Positions 1 through 7,217 of a DNA stretch of 18,418 nucleotides are shown here, in pieces. Location of the stretch: positions 1-18,418 of the forward strand of contig DATHII010000172.1 in NCBI GenBank assembly GCA_035316885.1, written 5' to 3'. Below the pieces are notes generated by a model. The model ran no database searches, had not been told where the DNA came from, and saw only the letters and a list, made by a program, of their open reading frames with translations. The stretch is from DASRTE01 sp035316885 (GTDB lineage: Bacteria > Actinomycetota > Actinomycetes > Jiangellales > Jiangellaceae). Position 1 is the first letter of the stretch; each line of letters opens with the position of its first letter. The position numbers and the translations under genes were made by a program.

Positions 1-562
1 GCCGGACCGCGAACGAGGCCAGCCGCACAGAGGCACCCATCCGCCCGGCGACGACGGAAGCCGCCACCACCAGGTCGTCGGCCTGCTCCGACCCGCCATA
101 GGCGACCGTGACCCGGGTGACCTTGCCATCGGGTCCGCACCGGAACCCACGGGTTGCCACGCCGACCGGGAACGGCGAGCGGTGCAGCAGGCTGTCCGAG
201 ACGCTGCCGAGTGCCACATGACCGAAGATCCCGGCGGACGACGAGCCGAGCACGATCGTCGTGGCTTCGTGCTGTTCCGCGACGGCGAGCAGGCCGCTCG
301 GGACGGATCGGGCGTGCAACGCTGAGTAAGTTGCCTGGACGTCCGTGTCAAGGTCGGCGCGGGCCTGGTCGAGCGCCTGCTGGGCGAGATCGTCGAGGTA
401 GGCCTGGTACTCCTCGTCGATGCGCCCGACCCCCGGAATCCAGGGCGCCGGAACCACAGTGCACACGACGAGCTGGTCACGCGCCGACCGGGCGAGCATT
501 GCGGCCAGTTCCAGGCCCGCCCGGCCGCGCTCGTCGGGCGCGTAACCGACCACGATGGTCAT
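1..562 (-). CDS. Universal stress protein, tandem UspA domains (3' end cut by window)
   Basis: The reading frame opens at an ATG read leftward from 562 and stays open to the window edge, giving 187 visible residues. It begins MTIVVGYAPDERGRAGLELA, the usual Usp first strand and helix. Near residues 106-120 it carries the nucleotide-binding glycine pattern ending in LGSVS, followed by SPFPVGV, the normal end of one Usp domain. A second domain starts about residue 150 (VTRVTVAYGG), so this is a two-domain Usp of about 290 residues whose end lies outside the window. Such proteins bind ATP or AMP in the cytoplasm; their precise role is rarely known. The ATG overlaps the TGA of the upstream permease by four bases (ATGA), so the two are almost certainly co-transcribed and translationally coupled, suggesting that the Usp modulates or senses the state of the transporter. 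Family call is firm; role is inferred. Confidence 0.88.
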   Translation of the reverse strand, partial: MTIVVGYAPDERGRAGLELAAMLARSARDQLVVCTVVPAPWIPGVGRIDEEYQAYLDDLAQQALDQARADLDTDVQATYSALHARSVPSGLLAVAEQHEATTIVLGSSSAGIFGHVALGSVSDSLLHRSPFPVGVATRGFRCGPDGKVTRVTVAYGGSEQADDLVVAASVVAGRMGASVRLASFAVR

Positions 563-2004
563 GGCTCGGTGTCCTCGGCCAGGCCGACGTGCTCGTGCCG
601 ACCCAGGTGCGAGTGCGTCCTGCCGTACACGAAGTACCAGATGATCGCGACGCCGACCCAGATGACGAACACGTAGATCGTCACCGGCCGCAGGTCCTGG
701 ATGATCCACAGAGCGCCTAATATCGCCAGGATCGGGGTCACCGGATAGAGGGGGACCTTGAAGCCGCGCGGCAGTTCCGGGTGCGTCTGGCGGAGGACCA
801 TCACCCCGATCGAGACGACGATGAAGGCGACCAGTGTGCCGATGCTGGTCATCTCGGCCAGGAAGTTGATCGGGACCAGGCCGGCGAGCAGGCTGATGAC
901 GACCGCGACGATGATCGTGTTGGGCACCGGGGTGAGCGTGCGCGGGTTCACCTTGTGGAACAGCTCGGGGATCATGCCGTCCCGCGACATGGCGAACAGG
1001 ATGCGGGTCTGACCGTAGAGAACCACCAGGGTCACGCTGAAGATCGAGATCACCGCACCGGCGGCCAATACCGTGGCTGGCCACTCCGAGCCGGTCACCT
1101 GCTCAAGGATGGCGGACAAGCCGGCTTCCTGGCCCTCGAACTGTTCGGTCGGCTGGGCGGCCACGGCGATCAACGATGTCAACACGTAGAGCGTGGTCAC
1201 GGTCACCAGAGCGATCAAGATGGCCAACGGCAGGTTACGCCGCGGGTTCTTCGCCTCCTCGCCGGCCGTGGAGACCGCGTCCAACCCGATATAGGAGAAG
1301 AAGATGATGCCCGCCGCGGCAGTGACCCCGCTGAACCCGAACGGGGCGAAGTCGCTGAGGTTGTCGGAGTTCCAGCCGGTCACGCCGATGACGATGAACA
1401 TGATCAGGATACCGATCTTGATGAGCACCATGATGGCGTTGATGGTGGTGGACTCGCTCGCCCCGCGGATGAGCAGGAGTGCGCACAGGACGATCAGGAT
1501 GACTGCGGGGAGGTTGAGGATGCCGCCCTGCTCCGGGGCCTGGGACAAGGCTTCCGGTATCTCGAAGCCGAACAGGTTGTCCAGCAACTCGTTGAGGTAC
1601 TGCGACCAGCCGACAGCGACGGCCGCGCCGGACACGCCGTACTCCAGCAGCAGACAGGCGCCGACGCCCATGGCCACGAGCTCGCCCAGGGTCGCGTACG
1701 CGTAGGAGTACGACGACCCGGAGACGGGTACCGCACCCGCGAGCTCGGCGTAACAGATTGCTGTCAGGCCTGCGACCGCGCCGGCCAGGACAAAGGACCA
1801 GATGACCGCAGGTCCGACGATCGGAACGGCCTCGGACAGTACGAAGAAGATGCCGGTGCCGATCGTGCCGCCGATTCCGATAGCGGAGAGCGGTAACAAC
1901 CCGATGGTGCGCTTGAGTTCGCTGCGGCCGGTGTCCGTCCCGGTCTCGGCCGCCATCTCGGTGACCGGCTTGCGTCGAAGGATCTGCTCTCGCAGCGATG
2001 CCAT
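559..2004 (-). CDS. APC-family amino acid/polyamine permease (cationic amino acid transporter type)
   Basis: The product is a 481-residue inner-membrane transporter of the amino acid-polyamine-organocation superfamily. About twelve hydrophobic segments are visible. The first contains GIGGTIGTGIF (residues 43-52), the glycine-rich unwound helix that holds the substrate amino and carboxylate groups. FFSYIGLDAVSTAGEE (235-250) is typical of the cationic amino acid transporter/YfnA branch. The frame is open much further upstream, but that extension is arginine-rich and non-membrane. The chosen ATG is preceded by GGAGGAAGCC in the transcript sense, a good ribosome site with suitable spacing, whereas an in-frame ATG 12 bases upstream has none. 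The gene lies 167 bases downstream of the amine oxidase on the same strand and overlaps the Usp gene by four bases. Import of the oxidase substrate, an amine or basic amino acid, is the natural inference; the substrate itself cannot be read from sequence. Confidence 0.9.
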   Translation of the reverse strand: MASLREQILRRKPVTEMAAETGTDTGRSELKRTIGLLPLSAIGIGGTIGTGIFFVLSEAVPIVGPAVIWSFVLAGAVAGLTAICYAELAGAVPVSGSSYSYAYATLGELVAMGVGACLLLEYGVSGAAVAVGWSQYLNELLDNLFGFEIPEALSQAPEQGGILNLPAVILIVLCALLLIRGASESTTINAIMVLIKIGILIMFIVIGVTGWNSDNLSDFAPFGFSGVTAAAGIIFFSYIGLDAVSTAGEEAKNPRRNLPLAILIALVTVTTLYVLTSLIAVAAQPTEQFEGQEAGLSAILEQVTGSEWPATVLAAGAVISIFSVTLVVLYGQTRILFAMSRDGMIPELFHKVNPRTLTPVPNTIIVAVVISLLAGLVPINFLAEMTSIGTLVAFIVVSIGVMVLRQTHPELPRGFKVPLYPVTPILAILGALWIIQDLRPVTIYVFVIWVGVAIIWYFVYGRTHSHLGRHEHVGLAEDTEP

Positions 2005-2111
2005 GGCTTCCTCCATACATCCGATGGACGCGCGCCCGTCACCGAGACCCAGGTTCCAATGGCCCGACCGTAGGAGCGTGCGGTCCGAGCGGGAAGGCGA
2101 CACGATGTCGA

Positions 2112-2130
2112 CCTGGCACGCCTGGCCAGG
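2112..2130. other. Short inverted repeat between amine oxidase and permease genes
   Basis: CCTGGC (2112-2117) and GCCAGG (2125-2130) form a six-base-pair stem with a seven-base loop in the 167-base gap between the amine oxidase stop and the permease start. It has no T-run on either side, so it is not a classical terminator. It could attenuate or process a shared transcript, or be chance. The rest of the gap shows nothing I can name. Confidence 0.2.
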
Positions 2131-2171
2131 ACACCGTGGACAACAGCCGCGGCAAACCTGTGTGTTGGCCC

Positions 2172-4109
2172 TCAGTGCTCGTGGTGGGCGTGGCCGGTGC
2201 CGGTGCGGCAGGTCTCGTCGGCGGCCTTGGTTGTCGGTGCGACGTCGATAGCCGGGTTCTGGTCGAAGAAGCCAAATGGCTTGAGCCAGAACGAGATCGT
2301 GTCGACGGACATGATCGGCCACTCCTCTGGCCGGGTGATGTGGTGGATGCCGAAGACGTACCACAGCACCACGTCGGTGTTCTCCAGCGGCTCGTCGTCC
2401 TTGATCCACTCGGTCATGCCGGTGTCGACTGTCGACTGGGTCGGGTAGCTGCCGCACGGCCACCGCTCGTCGTCGTGGTGCCTGGTGACCCAGAGCGTGT
2501 GACCGACGACCGGCGCGCGCACGTACTGCGGCGTCGACGGATCCATCATCACTGGGTATGCCGCTCCGGGCACGAGCTTGTACGCGACGTTAGTCCCCTG
2601 CCGGTTCGTCTTCGTGGGGTTGACGACCTTCCAGCTCCGCTGAGTCGACCAGTCGTAGTCGCGGGCACCTTGGACTTCGGACGTGATGGGCGTCGCCTCG
2701 GTGACGAGGGCCAGGCCGTGGGGGTTGTCGGCCGACACTGGGAGGGCGACGGAGTCCACCTCGACCACAGTGTTCGCCGCGCCGTCGACATCGAGATCGA
2801 GCCGTGCGACCAACAGGTGCTGGTGGAACGGCGCGTAGGTGCGGTCGTCGACGACGGTGCCGTAAGGCGGCGCGGGCTCGCCTTCGGAAACTGGCGTCGT
2901 GACCATGATGCCGGTCGCCCGGACTTCGCACTCGATGTTGCCATCCTGGTAGAAGCGCCAATACACGAGGTACTCGTAGTTCGCGACGGTGGCATGGCAG
3001 GAGACAACCAGCCGGCGTTGGCGGCGGACCTCCGCGCCGGTGACCGCGTCCACGTGCTTCCAGAGGACGGCGTTGTCCTCCTCGTGCAGGCAGATGGCGT
3101 TCTTGATCTCGTATGGCGCGCCGGTGGAGTCGTGGAGCACCGCGTCGACATAGACGATCTCACCCAGGCAGTCGCAGCCGAGCTCCAGCGAGGTGGTCAT
3201 GAAGCCGAGACCCCACTCGCCGATGTCATACGCAGTCCGGCGGTAGTGGTCGAACGTGGGATCCCGGTACGGAACCACCATCTCGGCGAACGACATCCGG
3301 TAGGCGATGTCGCGCCGGACGCCGTGGTCGTCGTAGGAGACCTGGTAAATGACGGGGCCCTCACGGTAGTTGAAGCCAAGACGCATCGACCAGTTCTGCC
3401 AGCGCAGCTCGGTGCCGTCGAGCGTGAACGACGTGCCCTCGGGCTGAGTGATTTGCAGTGGCTTGAGGTCGGAGCGCTGCTCTCCCGTCCATAGCCCAGG
3501 GACATACTCCCCGTTGACCCTCGGTTGGCCGTAGTCGTGGTGGTCCTCGATCTCGAGCAGCTCGAGCGTGTTCACGTCGACGATCAGCTTCAGCCCGGAG
3601 ATCGGATGGGCGTACGGGCTGCCGTCGGGCGTCTCGCGGGCCCACAGGTCGCACCAGCCCAGACGTCGGTCGCGATATTGCTCAGGCATCAGCGCTTTGC
3701 CGTAGGTCCACACGTCGATCAGCACCAGGCTCATGTCGGTAAAGCCGCGTGTGGCCAGCTTGGCGATCACGTCGGGGTGCTTGCGCAACGCCTCGTCCAC
3801 CTCGTGGAACTCGTCCAGGGTGAAGTTCGGCGTGACATCCGGGATGTGCTCGAACGATGTGACGGAGTCGCCGGTCAGGTCGACGGTCGCCTCGTAGGTC
3901 CGGTTGTCCGCGCGATTCCACACCACCGCGAAGGAGGTCCGGGGCACGGGGTCGCCTGCGCGCCACGCCAGCACGTCGTCCTTGTCCGGTTCGCGCAGCT
4001 CGATCGAGGCGAATCGGAACGTGTCGGTCACGTGGCCGTCGCGGCGAAGGATGGCCGCAGTCTGCCGGAATTCGTTTGCGTTTAACGGCTCGAGCGGATG
4101 TTCTGCCAC
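2172..4109 (-). CDS. Copper-containing primary-amine oxidase (TPQ cofactor)
   Basis: This 645-residue enzyme oxidatively deaminates primary amines to aldehydes, releasing ammonia and hydrogen peroxide. All active-site elements are visible: the TPQ precursor tyrosine Y378 in VANYEY, the general base D295 in AYDIGEWG, copper ligands H429 and H431 in PFHQHL, and H590 in FGIHHITRPEEW. Spacing matches Arthrobacter phenylethylamine and histamine oxidases. N-terminal N2/N3-like domains occupy roughly residues 10-210 and the catalytic beta-sandwich the rest. There is no signal peptide, so it is probably cytoplasmic. The start is a GTG at 4109 with AAGGAG nine bases upstream; the longer ATG frame lacks a ribosome site and is basic and unconserved-looking. 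The C-terminus is oddly histidine-rich (H640, H642, H643, H645). It is divergent from the ATP-grasp/aldehyde dehydrogenase pair, which would consume its aldehyde product. The actual amine (aromatic, histamine or diamine) is unknown. Confidence 0.95.
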   Translation of the reverse strand: MAEHPLEPLNANEFRQTAAILRRDGHVTDTFRFASIELREPDKDDVLAWRAGDPVPRTSFAVVWNRADNRTYEATVDLTGDSVTSFEHIPDVTPNFTLDEFHEVDEALRKHPDVIAKLATRGFTDMSLVLIDVWTYGKALMPEQYRDRRLGWCDLWARETPDGSPYAHPISGLKLIVDVNTLELLEIEDHHDYGQPRVNGEYVPGLWTGEQRSDLKPLQITQPEGTSFTLDGTELRWQNWSMRLGFNYREGPVIYQVSYDDHGVRRDIAYRMSFAEMVVPYRDPTFDHYRRTAYDIGEWGLGFMTTSLELGCDCLGEIVYVDAVLHDSTGAPYEIKNAICLHEEDNAVLWKHVDAVTGAEVRRQRRLVVSCHATVANYEYLVYWRFYQDGNIECEVRATGIMVTTPVSEGEPAPPYGTVVDDRTYAPFHQHLLVARLDLDVDGAANTVVEVDSVALPVSADNPHGLALVTEATPITSEVQGARDYDWSTQRSWKVVNPTKTNRQGTNVAYKLVPGAAYPVMMDPSTPQYVRAPVVGHTLWVTRHHDDERWPCGSYPTQSTVDTGMTEWIKDDEPLENTDVVLWYVFGIHHITRPEEWPIMSVDTISFWLKPFGFFDQNPAIDVAPTTKAADETCRTGTGHAHHEH

Positions 4110-4148
4110 GGCAGAGATCTCCTTCCTGCCCGCGATCCGGGCTCCGTG

Positions 4149-4161
4149 ACGCATGTTGCGT
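4149..4161. promoter_or_regulatory. Inverted repeat in the divergent amine oxidase/ATP-grasp promoter region
   Basis: The 115-base gap between the two GTG starts (4110-4224) must hold promoters for both directions. Near its middle is ACGCA-TGT-TGCGT, a perfect five-base inverted repeat with a three-base centre. It could be an operator for a shared regulator. I could not assign convincing -35/-10 pairs in either direction, and a repeat this short can arise by chance. Confidence 0.3.
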
Positions 4162-4224
4162 ACGACCCTGCCCGGAGGATGGACGACCATCGACCGTCAT
4201 GCGACGATACCCGAGGAGGCAGAC

Positions 4225-5715
4225 GTGAGCGGTGCGACGAATGACGCTGTTCCCGACCGGCCTCGCACGCCAACACTCACGACGATCTCCGAGATTCGCA
4301 GCTTCTTCCGGACCAACACCCGGCCGATCTTCTTCGTCGGGCCGACCGCCTTCAATCTGCTGGGCATCGACCGATGGGTGCGCAACTTCCAGTACCTCGT
4401 CTACTACGACTCGTGGGATAGCGCCCATCCGCGGGTGTTCACGCCCAAGAACAAGCCGTACGTCGAGTTCGAGAGCAGCGAGGAGATCAACAACTACCTG
4501 CTCCGCGACGCCGAGGTGCAGGCCCACATAGCCTCCCGGGTCGGGTCCTCCGGTGTGGCACCGATGGTCGCGATGGTGTTCTTCGACGAGGAGACCGAGC
4601 AGATCTGCGGGAAGCTGGGCTACGAGCTGATCCTGCCGCCCGACTCGCTTCGCCGCCGCCTGGACTCGAAGATCGTCACGACCCGCCTTGGGGAGGAGGC
4701 CGGTGCGCCGTCGGTGCCCAACGTCCTCGGGCGGGCAGAGAGTTACCCCGAGCTGAGCAAGCTCGCGGCCGACGCCGGGCTCGGCTCTGACCTGGTCGTG
4801 CAGACGCCGTACGGCGACTCCGGCAAGACCACGTTCTTCATCAAGGCCGAGGCCGACTGGGACACCAGCGCCGAATACATGATCGACGAAGAGCTGAAGG
4901 TAATGCGGCGGATTCGCAACCGTGCCGCGGCCGTCGAAGCGGTGAACACCCGGCACGGCACCGTCGTCGGGCCGTTCATGACCGACCTCACCGGCTATCC
5001 CGAGCTGACCCCGTACAAGGGTGGCTGGTGTGGCAACGACCTCTTCCCGGAGGCGCTGTCGGAGGCGCATCGGGCGATCGCGATCGAGCACGTGCGGCGG
5101 CTCGGCGACCGCCTCCGGCAGGAGGGCTACAAGGGATTCTTCGAGGTGGACGTCCTGGTCGACCTCGACTCGGACAGCGTCTACCTCGGCGAGCTCAACC
5201 CGCGCATTTCCGGTGCGTCATCGATGACCAATGTGACGGCCGGCGCCTACGCGGACATCCCACTGTTCCTGTTCCATCTGCTCGAGTTCATGGACGTCGA
5301 CTACGCGGTCGACGTCGACGAGATCAACGAGCGGTGGCGCGACCTCGCCGCGGTCGACGTCTGGGCGCAGCTGATCATGAAGGAGCCCACCGACTCGGTG
5401 GAGCGGATCCTGGAGGCGCCGCGCACCGGCACCTGGCATCTCGAGGACGACGGCAACCTGAGGTTCGTCCGGGTGACGAACGACTGGCACGAAGTCACCC
5501 ATGAAGACGAGTGCTTCTACATGCGTGTATACGGCCCGGGCGACTACCGCTTCAAAGGTGCCGACCTCGGCATCCTCGTTACCAAGGGGCGGATGCAGAC
5601 CGCCGGCGGTCTCACCGAGCGCTGCCGCCAATACATCACCGGCATCCGCTCGCAGTACCAGAGCGAATCGCCGCCGGAGACACCAACGGTTATCCCCATC
5701 GGGTACGTCAAGTAG
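4225..5715 (+). CDS. ATP-grasp superfamily protein, likely carboxylate-amine ligase (function unknown)
   Basis: The product has 496 residues. The start is a GTG with GAGGAGG five bases upstream; an in-frame ATG at 4153 has no ribosome site. Residues 1-140 are an N-terminal pre-ATP-grasp region. The glycine-rich nucleotide loop is TPYGDSGKTTF (194-204), and the metal-binding end of the fold is EVDVLVD (307-313) followed by GELNPRISGASS (322-333) with E323, N325 and R327. ATP-grasp enzymes make an acyl-phosphate and join it to an amine, thiol or similar nucleophile. The LNPR segment resembles carbamoyl-phosphate synthetase and biotin carboxylase, and automated pipelines may call it a biotin carboxylase. 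However, no biotinyl domain or MKM motif, no carboxyltransferase partner and no typical biotin carboxylase C-terminal domain are visible. It is 33 bases upstream of the aldehyde dehydrogenase and divergent from the amine oxidase, so a role in amine handling is likely. The substrates are unknown. Confidence 0.85.
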   Translation: MSGATNDAVPDRPRTPTLTTISEIRSFFRTNTRPIFFVGPTAFNLLGIDRWVRNFQYLVYYDSWDSAHPRVFTPKNKPYVEFESSEEINNYLLRDAEVQAHIASRVGSSGVAPMVAMVFFDEETEQICGKLGYELILPPDSLRRRLDSKIVTTRLGEEAGAPSVPNVLGRAESYPELSKLAADAGLGSDLVVQTPYGDSGKTTFFIKAEADWDTSAEYMIDEELKVMRRIRNRAAAVEAVNTRHGTVVGPFMTDLTGYPELTPYKGGWCGNDLFPEALSEAHRAIAIEHVRRLGDRLRQEGYKGFFEVDVLVDLDSDSVYLGELNPRISGASSMTNVTAGAYADIPLFLFHLLEFMDVDYAVDVDEINERWRDLAAVDVWAQLIMKEPTDSVERILEAPRTGTWHLEDDGNLRFVRVTNDWHEVTHEDECFYMRVYGPGDYRFKGADLGILVTKGRMQTAGGLTERCRQYITGIRSQYQSESPPETPTVIPIGYVK

Positions 5716-5748
5716 GCGCACCCTCGCTCGTGTGGAGGGCAGTACGCG

Positions 5749-7194
5749 ATGCCGGAGAAGAAGGCGTTCCACAACATCATCAACGGCGAGGTCCAGCAGG
5801 CCGCCGACGGCGAGCTGATGGACCTAGTCAATCCGTCCACGGGTGAGGTCTACGCGACAGCGCCGAACTCGTTGGCAGTCGACGTGGACCTGGCATATCA
5901 GGCGGCCGGCGCAGCGTTCGAGAAGTGGCGTTGGTCGACGCCGAGCGAGCGGCAGCGGGCACTGCTCAAGTTGGCGGACGTGATCGAAGAGAACGCCGCG
6001 GAGCTCGTCGCCATCGAGAGCGAGAACACCGGCAAGCCCATCGGTTTGACGATGTCGGAGGAGATTCCTCCGATGGTCGACCAGATCCGCTTCTTCGCTG
6101 GCGCGGCCCGGGTGCTGGAGGGTAAGGCGACGGGCGAGTACATGCGCGGCTTCACCTCGTCGATCCGCCGCGAGCCGGTCGGCCCGGTGGGGCAGGTGGC
6201 CCCGTGGAACTACCCGATGATGATGTCGGTCTGGAAGTTCGCCCCCGCGCTGGCGGCGGGCAACACCGTGGTGCTCAAGCCGTCCGACACAACGCCGGCC
6301 TCCTCGTACTGGATGGTCGAGAAGATGCAGGAGATCTTTCCGCCCGGTGTGTGCAACCTCGTCTGCGGCGACCGTGAGACGGGTGCCGCGTTGACGGCCC
6401 ACCCGATTCCGCAGCTGGTGTCGATCACCGGGTCCACCCAGGCCGGCATCGCGGTCGCGACGGCGGCTGCGAAGGATGTCAAGCGTGCCCACCTCGAACT
6501 CGGCGGCAAGGCGCCCGTGCTGGTCTTTGACGACGCCGACATCGAGTCCACGGTTGAGGGGATCAGGGCCGCTGGCTACTTCAACGCCGGCCAGGACTGC
6601 ACCGCGGCGACCAGGGTCATTGCCCAAGGTGGCATCTATGAGGAGTTCCTGGCCGCCTTGGCCGAGGCGGTGAAGAACACCAAGACCGGATACGACCCCG
6701 ACGACGAGGACATCTTCTTCGGGCCGATCAACAACGTGAACCAGCTCGGACACGTCGGCGGTATGGTCGAACGCGCTCCCGCCCACGCCCGACTGCTGGC
6801 AGGAGGCCACCGCCAGGGCTCGACCGGATTCTTCTTCGAGCCAACGCTGATCGCCGACCTCGAACAAGGCGATGAGTTGGTGGAAAAGGAGATCTTCGGA
6901 CCTGTCGTGACCGCGCAGCGGTCGAAAGACGAGGACGAGGCGGTCGAGTTCGCCAACAGCAGCGAGTACGGCCTTGCCTCGTCGGTGTGGACCAGCAACG
7001 TCGGCACGGCCGCGCGGATGGCCGCCCGGCTGGACTTCGGCTGCGTCTGGATCAACACCCACATCCCGCTCGTCGCCGAGATGCCGCACGGGGGCTTCAA
7101 GCATTCCGGGTACGGCAAGGACCTGTCGATGTACGGCTTCGAGGACTACACGCGGATCAAGCACGTGATGCAGTACCACGGGTTCGAGGGCTGA
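5749..7194 (+). CDS. NAD-dependent aldehyde dehydrogenase, aminoaldehyde (gamma-aminobutyraldehyde) type
   Basis: This 481-residue protein is a full-length aldehyde dehydrogenase. It has the cofactor-pocket motif PWNYP (152-156), the general base E250 in LELGGKAP and the catalytic cysteine C284 in NAGQDCTA. The NAGQDCTAATR context is that of aminobutyraldehyde/betaine aldehyde dehydrogenases (PatD/PuuC-like) rather than succinate semialdehyde dehydrogenases. The start is an ATG with GGAGGG about nine bases upstream. It follows the ATP-grasp gene by 33 bases, so the two probably form an operon. The simplest role is oxidation of the aldehyde made by the amine oxidase, for example 4-aminobutanal to GABA or an N-conjugated equivalent, which the GABA-type aminotransferase further right could then use. 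Adipate or other semialdehydes are alternatives. Family call is firm; substrate is inferred. Confidence 0.92.
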   Translation: MPEKKAFHNIINGEVQQAADGELMDLVNPSTGEVYATAPNSLAVDVDLAYQAAGAAFEKWRWSTPSERQRALLKLADVIEENAAELVAIESENTGKPIGLTMSEEIPPMVDQIRFFAGAARVLEGKATGEYMRGFTSSIRREPVGPVGQVAPWNYPMMMSVWKFAPALAAGNTVVLKPSDTTPASSYWMVEKMQEIFPPGVCNLVCGDRETGAALTAHPIPQLVSITGSTQAGIAVATAAAKDVKRAHLELGGKAPVLVFDDADIESTVEGIRAAGYFNAGQDCTAATRVIAQGGIYEEFLAALAEAVKNTKTGYDPDDEDIFFGPINNVNQLGHVGGMVERAPAHARLLAGGHRQGSTGFFFEPTLIADLEQGDELVEKEIFGPVVTAQRSKDEDEAVEFANSSEYGLASSVWTSNVGTAARMAARLDFGCVWINTHIPLVAEMPHGGFKHSGYGKDLSMYGFEDYTRIKHVMQYHGFEG

Positions 7195-7217
7195 CCGGCA
7201 CGGGTCCGCCCTCAGCC
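7186..7217. terminator. Possible bidirectional hairpin at convergent gene ends
   Basis: Across the 17-base gap between the aldehyde dehydrogenase stop and the convergent NylB-like stop, GAGGGC (7186-7191) can pair with GCCCTC (7208-7213), and alternatively GGCTGA (7189-7194) with TCAGCC (7212-7217). The two stems are mutually exclusive and both include stop-codon bases. There is no T-run, as is common in GC-rich actinobacteria. The position is right for a shared terminator but the stems are short. Confidence 0.35.

Noticed and set aside
2005..2463. N-terminal extension of the permease reading frame (open to 2463)
   Set aside because: The extension is arginine- and histidine-rich, overlaps the amine oxidase C-terminus antisense, and a good ribosome site stands before the ATG at 2004.
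1998..3494. Long plus-strand open frame opposite the amine oxidase
   Set aside because: It is an antisense shadow of high-GC codon use; the minus strand carries all the catalytic motifs of the oxidase.
4225..5715. Biotin carboxylase as function
   Set aside because: Only the general ATP-grasp motifs support it; carrier domain, partner subunits and characteristic C-terminal part are not seen.
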